Source: Rhexocercosporidium sp. MPI-PUGE-AT-0058
Lineage: Eukaryota; Ascomycota; Leotiomycetes; Helotiales
Length of the DNA stretch: 64,000 nt
Assembly (NCBI GenBank): GCA_020746875.1
Contig: JAGTJL010000008.1
Span: 2,418,001-2,482,000, forward strand
Direction of reading: 5' to 3'
Positions 54,873 to 64,000 of the stretch are shown here, piece by piece (position 1 is the stretch's first letter; every line of letters starts with the position of its first letter). The notes below the pieces were generated by a model. The model saw only the letters and a list, made by a program, of their open reading frames with translations, did not search any database and was not told where the DNA came from. A program made the translations under genes and the position numbers.

Positions 54873-57800
54873 ATGTTTTGGCGATTTGGCGGATACGCCA
54901 ATATCTCCACTATCGATACCATCCTCGACAAACCAGATGTTACACTCGAGGAGCTGCTAGATGAGAGCGATCTGATACAGGAGCTCAAGCAGCACAACAC
55001 CAAGCTTATCGAATTCTTACGCGAGGACAAGATATTGGAGAGATTGCTGGAATATGTGGTAGCTCCAAAATTGGAATCCGTTGCAGTCGCAGATCCCGAG
55101 GCTACAGTTACTGAAGAGAAAGAGGAAGTCCCAGAGTCAAAGGGCAAAGATCGATCATTTTCACAAACACGCGGACCTGCTGAGGATGATGAGGATGAGA
55201 AGGAGAAGAAGAGGAATCGATATGCATACGTTGCTGCAGAGGTCCTGTCGTCGGACAATTGGTCAATATGTGAATCTCTGATTGAGAATCAGCCGTTGCT
55301 GCGGAAGTTCTGGGACTTCCTAAAGCTACCTCCGCCTCTTGATCCTCTTCAAGCTAGTTATTTTACCAAGGTCAATGAGGCTTTGCTCGACAAGAAAACC
55401 GAGGAGATGCTCGACCTCTTCAAGTCCCTCGATGGAGCGGTGAAGAATATGCTTCAGCACGTCGACTCACCAATGGTCATGGATCTACTCCTCAAGATTA
55501 TAAGCTTGGAAAAGGCAGAAGGGGGGCAAGGGATTGTTGACGTAGGATATCCAGGCTCAAGAATTGGACTATATGCTAACAATCACACCATAGTGGCTGC
55601 ACTCCCAGGATCTGATGCCAATTTTACTTTCTTTCCTCTCCTCCGAGCATTCTTGGGCGACCCAAACATCCGCTGGCGATTTCTTGAAGGCTATCATCAC
55701 CATATCTGCAAATGCGTCCCAGAACGAACAATCTTGCATCGGTCCAAACGAATTGACAAGACAGCTGGTGTCCCAGCCATGCATCGAAAAGTTAATATCA
55801 GATATGCTCAAGGGTGGCAATCCGCTCACAGTTGGTGTCGGCATTGTCATTGAGGTGATTCGGAAAAATAACTCCGACTACGACCCTGATGTTGGTGCGG
55901 AAGCAAATACGGTACCTTCGAGTCGAGATCCAATCTATTTGGGTACGTTACTACGAATGTTTGCTCAGCGAGTCCCAGACTTTATGGAGCTTATACTCAG
56001 TCCCAATCACACCATTGGAGGTGGAGACGGACCAGTGACCATCCGAAGAAAGGAATTGAACGCCGCATTTGGGGGCAAGATAGAACCCCTCGGTTTTGAT
56101 AGATTCAAGACCTGCGAACTGATGGCGGAGCTTCTACATTGTAGTAATATGGGCTTGCTGAACGAAGTGGGCAGTGAGGAATTCGTCAAGAATCGGGACG
56201 CAGAAAGAGAGAAACTCAAGGCCGAAGGCAAGCTAATGATATCCGCAAGCCAAGCTGGCAATTCCAATGACGATTTGACGATGAAATCCTCAACACAGAC
56301 TCGTCTAGGGTCACCTGATGGATCACGAAAACTCGAAGTGCAAAATGCTTCTGATGACGATGGATTTGAGGAAGTTACGCATGCTGCTGATCTTGGAGAT
56401 GACGCCAAGGATGACTTTGACGAGAAACTAGAACCGGAGGAGGATCTCCTCAACCCAGCGACTGTCACGCCTCTTTCCTTCATGGCCAAGGATGACGAGG
56501 AGTTTGTTGACGAACCATTAAGCTCCCCCCGGTTGAAGACAGAAGAAGCGCACCATCTCGATGACCCTGAAATGGCTGTGATGCCACTTTCACCGACAAA
56601 GGAGCTGTCTCAACAAGTTGATTCCCTGGAAATCCAGCAGGACACAGCTATGACTTCACCGCCTCCTATCGATATCGCTACCGAAGATAGTGATACTTCC
56701 ACCAACGACTGCAAACAGTCGCCCGAATCATCGGAAGAATCGGCCGATGGTCCGAAGCAGGAAGAGAAACCAGCCGAGCAGGTTACTCCAGCGGCAGAGA
56801 TATCGGCTCCTGAGTCACTTGATTCTCTTGCGCATCCTGAAGATAAACCTGCACCTCTGTTCGCGAAGAAGTCCGAAACAGTACATGACCTTGTTCCTCC
56901 ACCTGCGCCCGAGGTGGCTCAAAGTACAGAAAGTCTTGACACAACCATGGGAGAAGCTGGGGATAGCTCTAATTCCATCATGATGAGCAACACGGATGAG
57001 CACAATCAACAATCAATGGAGGATGCACAAAGTAGCCCTGTCGTGGGCGATTTTCTCAAGATGCAATTTGTTGAACACAAGGTTGTTCCAACAATACTAG
57101 TAAGTTACTGGGTCAATATCCGAGAGCCTCAATATTAACCTACGCAGGATTTCTTTTTCCGATTTCCTTGGAATAACTTCCTACATAATGTCGTCTATGA
57201 CGTTGTACAACAGGTTTTCAATGGTCCTATGGACCGCGGCTTTAACCGCTCTCTTGCGATCGATCTATTCGAGACTGGCGACATCACGATGCGCATTGTT
57301 GATGGACAAAAGAAGAGTGACGAGGCTCAAGAGAAGAGCAAGATGCGGTTGGGGTACATGGGTCACTTGACCCTTATTGCGGAAGAGGTCGTGAAGTTCA
57401 CAGAGAGACATCCACCCGAGTTGCTATCAGATACAGTCTTGGATAAGGTCATGAATGGCGAATGGGTCACATATGTGGAGGTCACTCTTGCCGAGACAAG
57501 AGAACGGGACAACGCTATTCTTGGAGGTGTTCGACCAGACATGTCCGTTGGACCACGGCAAGCGGTCATGAACGCAGTTAACGCTGCAACGAATTTCGGC
57601 GGTGCATCTTCAGCTCTTGCAGATGCTGGTCTCAACGGCTCAGTAGGTCTCGACAGCATCGACCTTGCGAATGGAAACGGTACATCGGCATTCACCCTCA
57701 GCGGCGGAGCACTAAGCGGATTTGGAAGTTCAAGCGACGAAGAAGATGATGAAATGGACGAGGACAATGATGAGGATGGAGCCAGGAACAACAGTGGCGC

Positions 57801-57933
57801 AGCTGAAGTGGGTCATTCTGTTCCTCCAGCTCCCAATCTTGATAAATTCGACGACGAAGAAGTCGATTACGAATATTTGGAGCAACTCGATCGCGAGACA
57901 CCCTTGTTTCCCGAGGGCACCGTCCGTGAATGA
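54873..57933 (+). CDS. SIT4 phosphatase-associated protein (SAPS family), 986 aa
   Basis: Three exons (54873-55541, 55594-57099, 57148-57933) join in phase 0. The first intron (52 bp) contains a perfect tgctaac branch site; the second is 48 bp. The N-terminus (MFWRFGGYANISTIDTILDK, TLEELLDESDLIQELK) and the SAPS domain (LEYVVAPK, NWSICESLIENQPLLRKFW, TQTSAGDFLKAIITIS, LLRMFAQRVPDFMELIL, RLGYMGHLTLIAEEVVKF) are clear. The middle is a long acidic Ser/Glu/Pro-rich insert (about 460-720). The C-terminus is acidic and ends FPEGTVRE. The family comprises yeast Sap185/Sap190 and S. pombe Ekc1, regulatory partners of the PP2A-like phosphatase Sit4/Ppe1 in cell cycle and nutrient signalling. The gene is intact. 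Confidence 0.92.
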
Positions 57934-58102
57934 GCTCTGCTTTCATTTTTCTTGTACATTATTGCTGTATGGTGGATGACAGGCGTTTCTCTTTGGCTTT
58001 GGTTCTGGCGATCTTGTCAATATCGGGAGACCAGTTCCAAAATTTTACCATTTTCGAACAAGTCTCTCCTTTGCGATTGATTGCTGAGGATGATCTCTCT
58101 CA

Positions 58103-59348
58103 ATGTCTTTCGCTCCATTGAGTCGAATTTCCCGATTTCAGTGCATTCTCATATCATCATGTGTGTGATCTTCAGGAACGTAGCACCTACTAACACTTTT
58201 GACACTTTTCTTAGTTCTCTCGCTATATATCCACTCCATCAACCACAACAGCTACGAGCTCCGACCTCGAACCACCCTCCCTACCGCCGCCTCCACCTCC
58301 ACCTCTCGCTACACCTTCAAGGGCCCGTCGCCAGCTCGCAGCCCGACTGGCATTACATTCGAAACAGAAAGCTGAAAACGCCATCTCGCCCAACGGCGAA
58401 GAGCGAGCTGAAGAAGCACTACACCAGAAGAACCCGAACCCCTTTGCAGCCGAAGAAGACGACGATGACTCAGACAACGACGGCGATTTCAGTATCGGAG
58501 ATATCGAAGGTGAGGACGATGGTCTTGGTCTCGTTACCGGAACCGGGAAGACGAATCTGAGTAGTGAGGAGCGCGAACTGCTCAAGCTGGCTAGGGAGGA
58601 CCGTGGGAAGAATGTGGGTATCCCTAGTTTTGATGACTTCAACTGCACATCCACATCTACCTCCAACTCCAACTCCAACGCAAGCGACGCTGGACATAAA
58701 ATTGGAAATGGAAATGGCACCTCCTCCCCTCCCGCCATCCTTCTACACCACCCGATCCTCTTGCCCCCTGCACCCCACTCCCCCCTCGCGCTCGGAATCG
58801 GGAGAGCGAGTTTCCCTTCGCTGTGGCCATTTGGCGGTCCTAGCACTGGCTCTAGCTCTGGATCATCAAGTCCCCGCTCCGAAAGCCATGTCAGAGGTCA
58901 TCATCATCGCAGAAACAGAAGCAGAATCAGTGCTAACGAAGGCGATGTACAGAGCGACGATGACGATGACGATATAGACAGCGATAGCGATGATTCTGAT
59001 GGTGGGTATCGCCATGCGCTTGCTTCGCAGCAGGATGTCGAGGGCTCTCAGGTGGAAGGATTAGGTTTAGGGATGGGCTTGGAGGTGAAGGGCAAAGGGG
59101 CGGGGAGTAGGCGTCTGAGTGTTACGACGGAGGCGAAGAGGAGGACTAGTCTTGAGGATGATGATGAGGAGGATGAGGTTGTTCATGTTAAGATGGCGGA
59201 GGCGGATGTGGAGGCTGCGAATGCCGGTTTGGGTGTGGGTGTGGGTGGGAAGGCTATTAGTGAGGGCGGAGCCGTGGGAGAGAGTGATGATGGGGAGTTG
59301 GTTGAGATTCAACGTGCGGAGACCTTGGGTGGTATGGGTGGGAAGTAA
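58103..59348 (+). CDS. acidic disordered protein, unknown; first exon unresolved
   Basis: The main exon begins after an AG acceptor at 58214 and is open to the TAA at 59346-59348, giving 378 codons without an ATG in the first half. A start at the ATG at 58103 (MSFAPLSRI) with a short intron is the most likely model, but no strong donor was found. The protein has a Pro-rich start (PPPPPPPLATP), a basic helix (RARRQLAARLALHSKQKAEN), then NPFAAEEDDDDSDNDGDFSI and SSEERELLKLAREDRGKNVG. The rest is Ser/Asn-, Asp- and Gly-rich. The function is not recognised. An opposite-strand frame of 207 codons overlaps it and is judged to be a shadow. Confidence 0.55.
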
Positions 59349-60026
59349 GTGGTGCTCGCTTACTTGTTGAGATGGGAAGACGGGAATTGAAAGACGGTAA
59401 AATTAGTGGTGGGGGATGATGTACGATAGTTGCATACGTGTGTGTGTGTGTGTTATGAGTGATGGGATGGGATGGATGGAGAAATGAGTCGGAAATTCTT
59501 GTACAGTACGAATGTTAGCTGGTATGTGGGTATATCAAGATTCGATGGGCTTTTGAGATGTTCTTCTACTTTTTGTGATGTCTCTTGCTCTTTTTCAGAG
59601 CAAGAGACAACAACTCACGTAGGAGGTGGACTCGATTTAGGTGACTCACTGGCTATGTGTTCTACTGTGTGTCATGAATAGTATGAAAACTACATGTCAA
59701 GGGCAAGATGGTAAGTGCCCGAGATCTCAATGTCATCTCCAGGCTGTAGATGCAGGAAGAGCGGAATAGAGGTGAATGAGCATGAGCAAACCTGACAAGC
59801 GGAGAGACCTGTTTCTTTGATATTCCCTTGCTGTTTCTCGGTATAGGTTACTATGGATTCAAGTGCTCATTAAATTGAGTTGTGAGCTGGTTGTATGGCT
59901 TACTCATCCGGGGAATCATATTGATTCCTATCAATCACAAAAATTCAATTCCAAACCAGGTTACAGAACCAATATCAGACCCTAAATACAAAGTAATTCG
60001 CCCACTCACACAGGTGAGACCGTTAT
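59349..60026. other. intergenic region with a hairpin
   Basis: This holds the 3' flank of the acidic gene, a tg dinucleotide run near 59440-59452, and the hairpin at 59580-59608. No gene was recognised. Confidence 0.45.
59580..59608. repeat. perfect 12-bp inverted repeat, 5-base loop
   Basis: gtctcttgctct (59580-59591) and agagcaagagac (59597-59608) are perfect reverse complements around ttttc. It lies 230 bp past the stop of the acidic-protein gene and may fall in its 3' untranslated region. In fungi such hairpins are not terminators in the bacterial sense. The function is unknown. Confidence 0.7.
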
Positions 60027-60205
60027 TTAGTAGGCTTTACCAACGGCAGGCGTAAGCACACAGACACAGCTGCATCCTTTCCCGTCGCACTCCGGGCAAT
60101 TGGATCTGAGAGTTCGTTAGTACGTGCGTATTTGATTTTTGTGGTTGGGATATCACAAAAGAGAGGCTTAACTTACTGGGGCTCGTTTCCTAGGCTGCAG
60201 GGCAT
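60027..60205 (-). CDS. 35-residue Cys-rich peptide, possibly metal-binding
   Basis: Exon 1 (60177-60205, 29 bp) encodes MPCSLGNEPQ up to a consensus GTAAGT donor. The intron is 60106-60176 (71 bp), ending ctctcag. Exon 2 (60027-60105) completes 35 residues. The peptide has six cysteines, one near the start and five in SNCPECDGKGCSCVCV, including C-x2-C and C-x-C-x-C. There is no signal peptide. The C-x-C density resembles small fungal metallothionein-like peptides, which bind copper, zinc or cadmium in the cytosol. Against it: the gene is tiny and could be chance. The strong splice sites and the clustered cysteines favour a real gene. It is too short for ordinary ORF scans. Confidence 0.5.
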
Positions 60206-60885
60206 GACGACTAGAAATCCCCTAGGATTACCTATATGTGAATCTAGCATTGCCGGCAGAGGCTTTGTGTCGAGATGATTCGGACCTATGGATATCTAAT
60301 CGTTTTTGTTGGCTGCTCTCTTGTGGGCCTTCGGAAACCGATCCTCGTCCGGTTGAAACGCTGGAAGCCTATGGCTGCGAAGGTCTGCTACAGTGTACAC
60401 TATCCACACCAAAGTCAGGAATACATGTCTCAGATGTACTTCTTTTCTATTGCAGAGTCACTATACCTTTCTGTCCTACTGCTGGCTTGCTCGGAATCCA
60501 ATCATGGGGCGCTAGTCACCATTGTCAACAAGTCTTAAAACTTCGGTGAAAGAGAAAAGCTAAACACAAGTTGATTGTGCGGCATTCCTTAAGTATCTTG
60601 TGAAAAGACTGACCGCCTCAGAAACGCCCTGCTTGGGCGTCTCCAAGGCATACTTTTGGCAGCACTATGCGCCTTCGATTGGTGCTGTGCCACCTCAAAA
60701 TGATGTTCATTCGTCCACGTTCTGGTCAGGCTTACATGCCGTTGGCAAGGCTTCCAGATGCTGCATAACCCTCAAAAACAATATTTTTAGCCTATTTTTC
60801 TTTCAGGTTTCATTTTATTTCTCGGATTTCGTACTCCGTTCGCATGTCTATATTGAAGCTGAATTGTAGCTCCGAGTAAGCCAGG
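60206..60885. other. divergent spacer between the Cys-rich peptide and the ankyrin gene
   Basis: Two overlapping plus-strand frames (60238-60549) have no motif. The region should contain promoters for both neighbours. Nothing further was recognised. Confidence 0.4.
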
Positions 60886-62700
60886 ATGGAACTCCTCGGA
60901 GCGGCAGCATCACTCATCACTTTAATAGCTCTCGCCAAAGAGATTACCAGCAGAGGACGGATTCTCGCAAAACGATATCGAGGCTACTCAAAGGCTATAT
61001 TTGCGGTCCGAGATCGTACTATTCAGCTGGAAGTACGGCTCGGCCTCCTCAGTCACGCTCAGAAAGCTATTTCGGAAAACAACATTCTGCCAGCTAAAGA
61101 GGAAAAGAAACTATTGGACACTTTGTCCGATACCCAAGTCACATTTGAATCGATACGAGACTTCCTCGCTCAATATGCTGAAGAGGGAGGAGCTCGAGTC
61201 CGGTTTCGTTGGGCTAGAAAAGACGAGGCTGAGGTCGAGAAATGGGTCAATAAACTCGTGGAGCATGACCAAGGGCTAAGTTGTGTGCTTAATTTGCTTC
61301 AGGTGTATGTTAGTTTCCAAAAATTTCGAGTCTTGCGAGTTTTCTGCTGATATGAGTCCAGTCACCTGTCAGTACATGGCTTGAAAGTGACCGAAGCGTC
61401 CGATAGCAAGTTGAGCGTCGTTATCAAAAATCAAGAAAAAGCGGAGCACGTTGAGAGGCTGGCCATAACTAGAAAGATGCGACAGCAGAAGAACAAAGCT
61501 GGCTCCGGCTCTGGTTCTGATGACGGCATGCTCTGTGGACTCGTCTGTCGTCTTCCAACTGATATGCCCTACCTTGCATTCCTTCGAAACTATGGTGTAC
61601 AGTTCAGCTTCTCGGTAATAATTAAATCGATAACCTCCAGAAACGCTATCCCAGAAACAGCAAAGATTCTTGAAGCTTGTAAGTTGGGTGATGCGTTAGG
61701 GGTGAAACAAATCCTCGACTCTGGCCAAGCCAGTCCGCATGATATAACACCACTAAAGTCAACACCCCTGCGAGTAAGTCGTTTTCCAACGTAAGAAAGT
61801 CAAACTGATCATCAAAACGGTAGTTCGCAATTGAAAGTGGCTCCATTTCCCTGGTCCAGCTGCTCTTGGACTACGGTGCAGATCCAGATACACCATTCGG
61901 ACAGTTGCGAACGTGAGATTTCTTCTAAGTCCCCTCATCAACACCAGCTTACAATATTGTATTTTAGTTCACCAGTTGCTTGGGCATTTGCAGCTCGCCA
62001 AATACACATCGCTCGCTTACTACTTTCTCGAGGCGCTGACATTGAATCCCTCAACTCGAAAGGATGGACACCGCTCTTTTACCTCTTCGGCTCGATTGGA
62101 ACAGCACAGAAAGAAAAAGGCTCTACAATTCAAATGAATGAACCCACTGTAATAGAATACATGCAGTTCATCTCATCAGCCTCCTGTCGGGAAGTCAATG
62201 CGCAGGATTCCCTGGGTTGGACAAGCATGCACCGCGCCGCGGTTCACGGCCAGGGTTCCGATATTCTCGATCTACTCAGTACAGGCGAATCGCCTTCCAT
62301 GAAGACAAAGGTGCTCCAATGGTCACCGATATTCATGGCGGTGTATAACAGCAATGTCTCGACATTTGAAGTCCTAGCTGATCACCAGCCGGGGTACTGG
62401 AACGAGAAGGATATACAGGGCTGGAATTTGTTGCATGTCGCTGCTGGGAAAGGATGTACAGAGATCCTTGGAAGGCTACTGAGGGATGGAGTGAACATCC
62501 ATGCGAGAAGTGATGGGAGGGCGCAGGTGGTTCCGGAGGCTTTGAGGGGGCGAGAAACTACGCCGCTGGAGGTTGCGAGGGCGGCGGGGGATGAAATATT
62601 TCGAACATTTCTCGATACCTTGACGGAATTCAATTCTCACGTGAGGATTATCGAAGATGGAGATGAGATTGATGTCTTCTTTCCTACGATAAAGGTTTGA
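60886..62700 (+). CDS. ankyrin-repeat protein with fungal STAND-type N-domain, 550 aa
   Basis: Four exons (60886-61304, 61362-61773, 61824-61912, 61968-62700) join in phase to 550 residues. The N-terminus (MELLGAAASLITLIALAKEI, then helical KEEKKLLDTLSDTQVTFESI) matches the alpha-helical N-domain found in fungal NLR/STAND and related signalling proteins. A Ser/Gly linker follows. From about residue 245 there are several ankyrin repeats: PLRFAIESGSISLVQLLLDY, AARQIHIARLLLSRGADIES, WTSMHRAAVHGQG and WNLLHVAAGKGCTEILGRLL. No NACHT P-loop is present, so it is a two-part protein lacking the NTPase. It is probably cytosolic, in protein interaction or self/non-self signalling; the role is inferred from domain types. 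All junctions are GT-AG and no stop interrupts it. Confidence 0.8.
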
Positions 62701-64000
62701 GGCTTCTTTTTGGAAGTGAGCATTCGATGTTATCAATCTCAGTGTCCGAAGACAGGCATGGGAAAGAATTTATTCGCACCTAAACCTATGATAAGCCTTA
62801 CGGGTGTTACATCGCTAGAACGAAAGTAGTGAACTTGTGTTATTTCGGGAAGTATTTTGGGTGTTGTTAGTTAGGTGAGTGTTGAAATGTATATATATAT
62901 ATGCGTGATTGCCATTGGTGGGCCAATACAATATAAACAAAAGCGCGACGTGCAACAAAGTTTTCTTTGAGCGGTACCATTCTAGCCTTTTTGTTAGTCG
63001 TGAATACTTTGGGAAGTTTGAAGGTGAGTGAGTGGTAACCGCAAAGGTCAGGATCAGCTCGGGATGACAGATAGCAAGAAGTTGGGAGGGAGGGGAGGTC
63101 TTTCGGTAGTGAAGATTTCACTGTGAGGAGATGTAGTAGAGATATTCCTAGTGTGTGAGAAACAAAATTTGGTATAGACTGGAGGATGTTTTGGAGACGA
63201 TAGACATGGTTGAGGGTATTGGAGCGTGTGAAGCGGCGGAAACATTACATCAAATATTTGCATCTATTCACGTTCCATACGTTTGTTAGATCTAATGTTA
63301 AAATTGACACTGCAAGCAACGAAATAATGGCTGAGACGCCAGAAAGTCTTGGTGTACAGAGTATGAAAGGTGAGTGAGTCCACAAAGCTCGCGGAACGGG
63401 ATATCTTCCTCAACAGAAAGTCAAATTCAAGACAAACCATCACATGGACTTCTCAATGTTGACATGATTCGCAGATGTTGGTGAACCGTCACTAGACTTG
63501 CTGGGAATTCTGAGCTGATGTACATGACAGCATGATGCGATAGCGGGACGGGTGCGATCAAGCGAGCTTTTATTTACTGTGGCGCTTAGGTTCGGATTCT
63601 TTATCCCCATAATATTCCGATGAGCTTCAAATACCCTCCTGTTGCAAAATTGGATCTGTCATGGCCCGATTGAGAAAGATACGAGCAGACCAGTGATAGA
63701 AGAAGAACCATGGGCTTCTCCTTCGCATGTACCGACACTAGCGGCTTGGCAGTCCCCAAAAAGTACAGTAAGCCTTGATTCGATAGTCGCGAGGCGCAAA
63801 TGCCAAGCAGATCTAAACATGAGGAAGCTTGTGTGATCATTCGGCGAAGTTTTTGATGAGGGCCAGGCGTCCTGGATAAGCGAGAAAACCACCAAAAGTA
63901 ACCAACTTTCAAGCCTTATAAATCTAGAACTACAAAAGGCCTGTCTTTGATTTCTTTACGAAAGCTGTTAAGCTTTACAATTAGAATTAATATGACTGAG
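62701..64000. other. terminal intergenic region, nothing recognised
   Basis: After the ankyrin gene the sequence contains a short ta run (62890-62902) and only short frames on both strands to the window end. A gene outside the window may have its flank here. Confidence 0.4.

Noticed and set aside
58223..58846. 207-codon minus-strand frame opposite the acidic protein
   Set aside because: It mirrors the Asp/Ser/Pro-rich codons of the plus-strand frame (giving Ser/Gly/Leu runs), which is the usual shadow of a biased coding sequence.

Overview
The window is nuclear DNA from a filamentous ascomycete (Pezizomycotina). Genes carry short GT-AG introns, mostly 45-130 bp; one has a perfect lariat motif tgctaac. 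The gene content is typical of such fungi: a Zn2Cys6 regulator, an RTA1-type membrane protein, an SV2-like MFS transporter, GH43 and chloroperoxidase relics, small secreted proteins and a STAND-type N-domain/ankyrin protein. A leotiomycete is possible but is only an impression. No mitochondrial, bacterial or viral block was seen.

Layout. (1) 1-10.7 kb is conserved: the 3' end of a plus-strand gene, a 1140-residue disordered acidic protein (minus), a six-exon MFS transporter (minus) and DLT1 (plus). (2) 11.3-33.2 kb is a gene-poor island holding a dispersed tandem family of small minus-strand genes. At least seven copies are recognisable (11.3, 13.8, 17.4, 21.7, 24.6, 26.5 and 28.7 kb), plus one or two degenerate ones. 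Six have a first exon of exactly 50 bp encoding an M-x-S-type leader with a G-S motif, then a phase-2 intron, a Ser/Thr/Asn-rich linker, and a C-terminal motif of the form R-I-x-S-Y-L ... P-S-Y ... S ... H ... M-x-x-Y-L-D-x-F-D-x-I. I recognise no known family; this is the best candidate for something undescribed. The island also holds several minisatellites, a G-rich pentamer tract, an orphan 3' exon and a broken tRNA-Thr. (3) 33.2-41.2 kb is a secretome-like segment: a secreted duplicated beta-trefoil protein, a GH43 pseudogene missing most of its catalytic core, a small secreted Cys protein, nested inverted repeats, and a chloroperoxidase pseudogene with five in-frame stops. (4) 41.8-64 kb returns to housekeeping density: two unknown proteins, a DnaJC28/DUF1992 mitochondrial protein, a Upc2-like Zn2Cys6 factor divergent from an RTA1-family gene, an acidic unknown, VPS60, a SIT4-associated (SAPS) subunit, another acidic disordered protein, a 35-residue Cys-rich peptide missed by ORF length cut-offs, and an ankyrin protein.

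The genes form no single pathway. The contrast is between conserved flanks and a plastic 11-41 kb centre with paralog birth, decay, repeats and pseudogenes, as expected of an accessory region. Intron boundaries were inferred by eye from splice consensus, phase agreement and family conservation; no transcript data were available.
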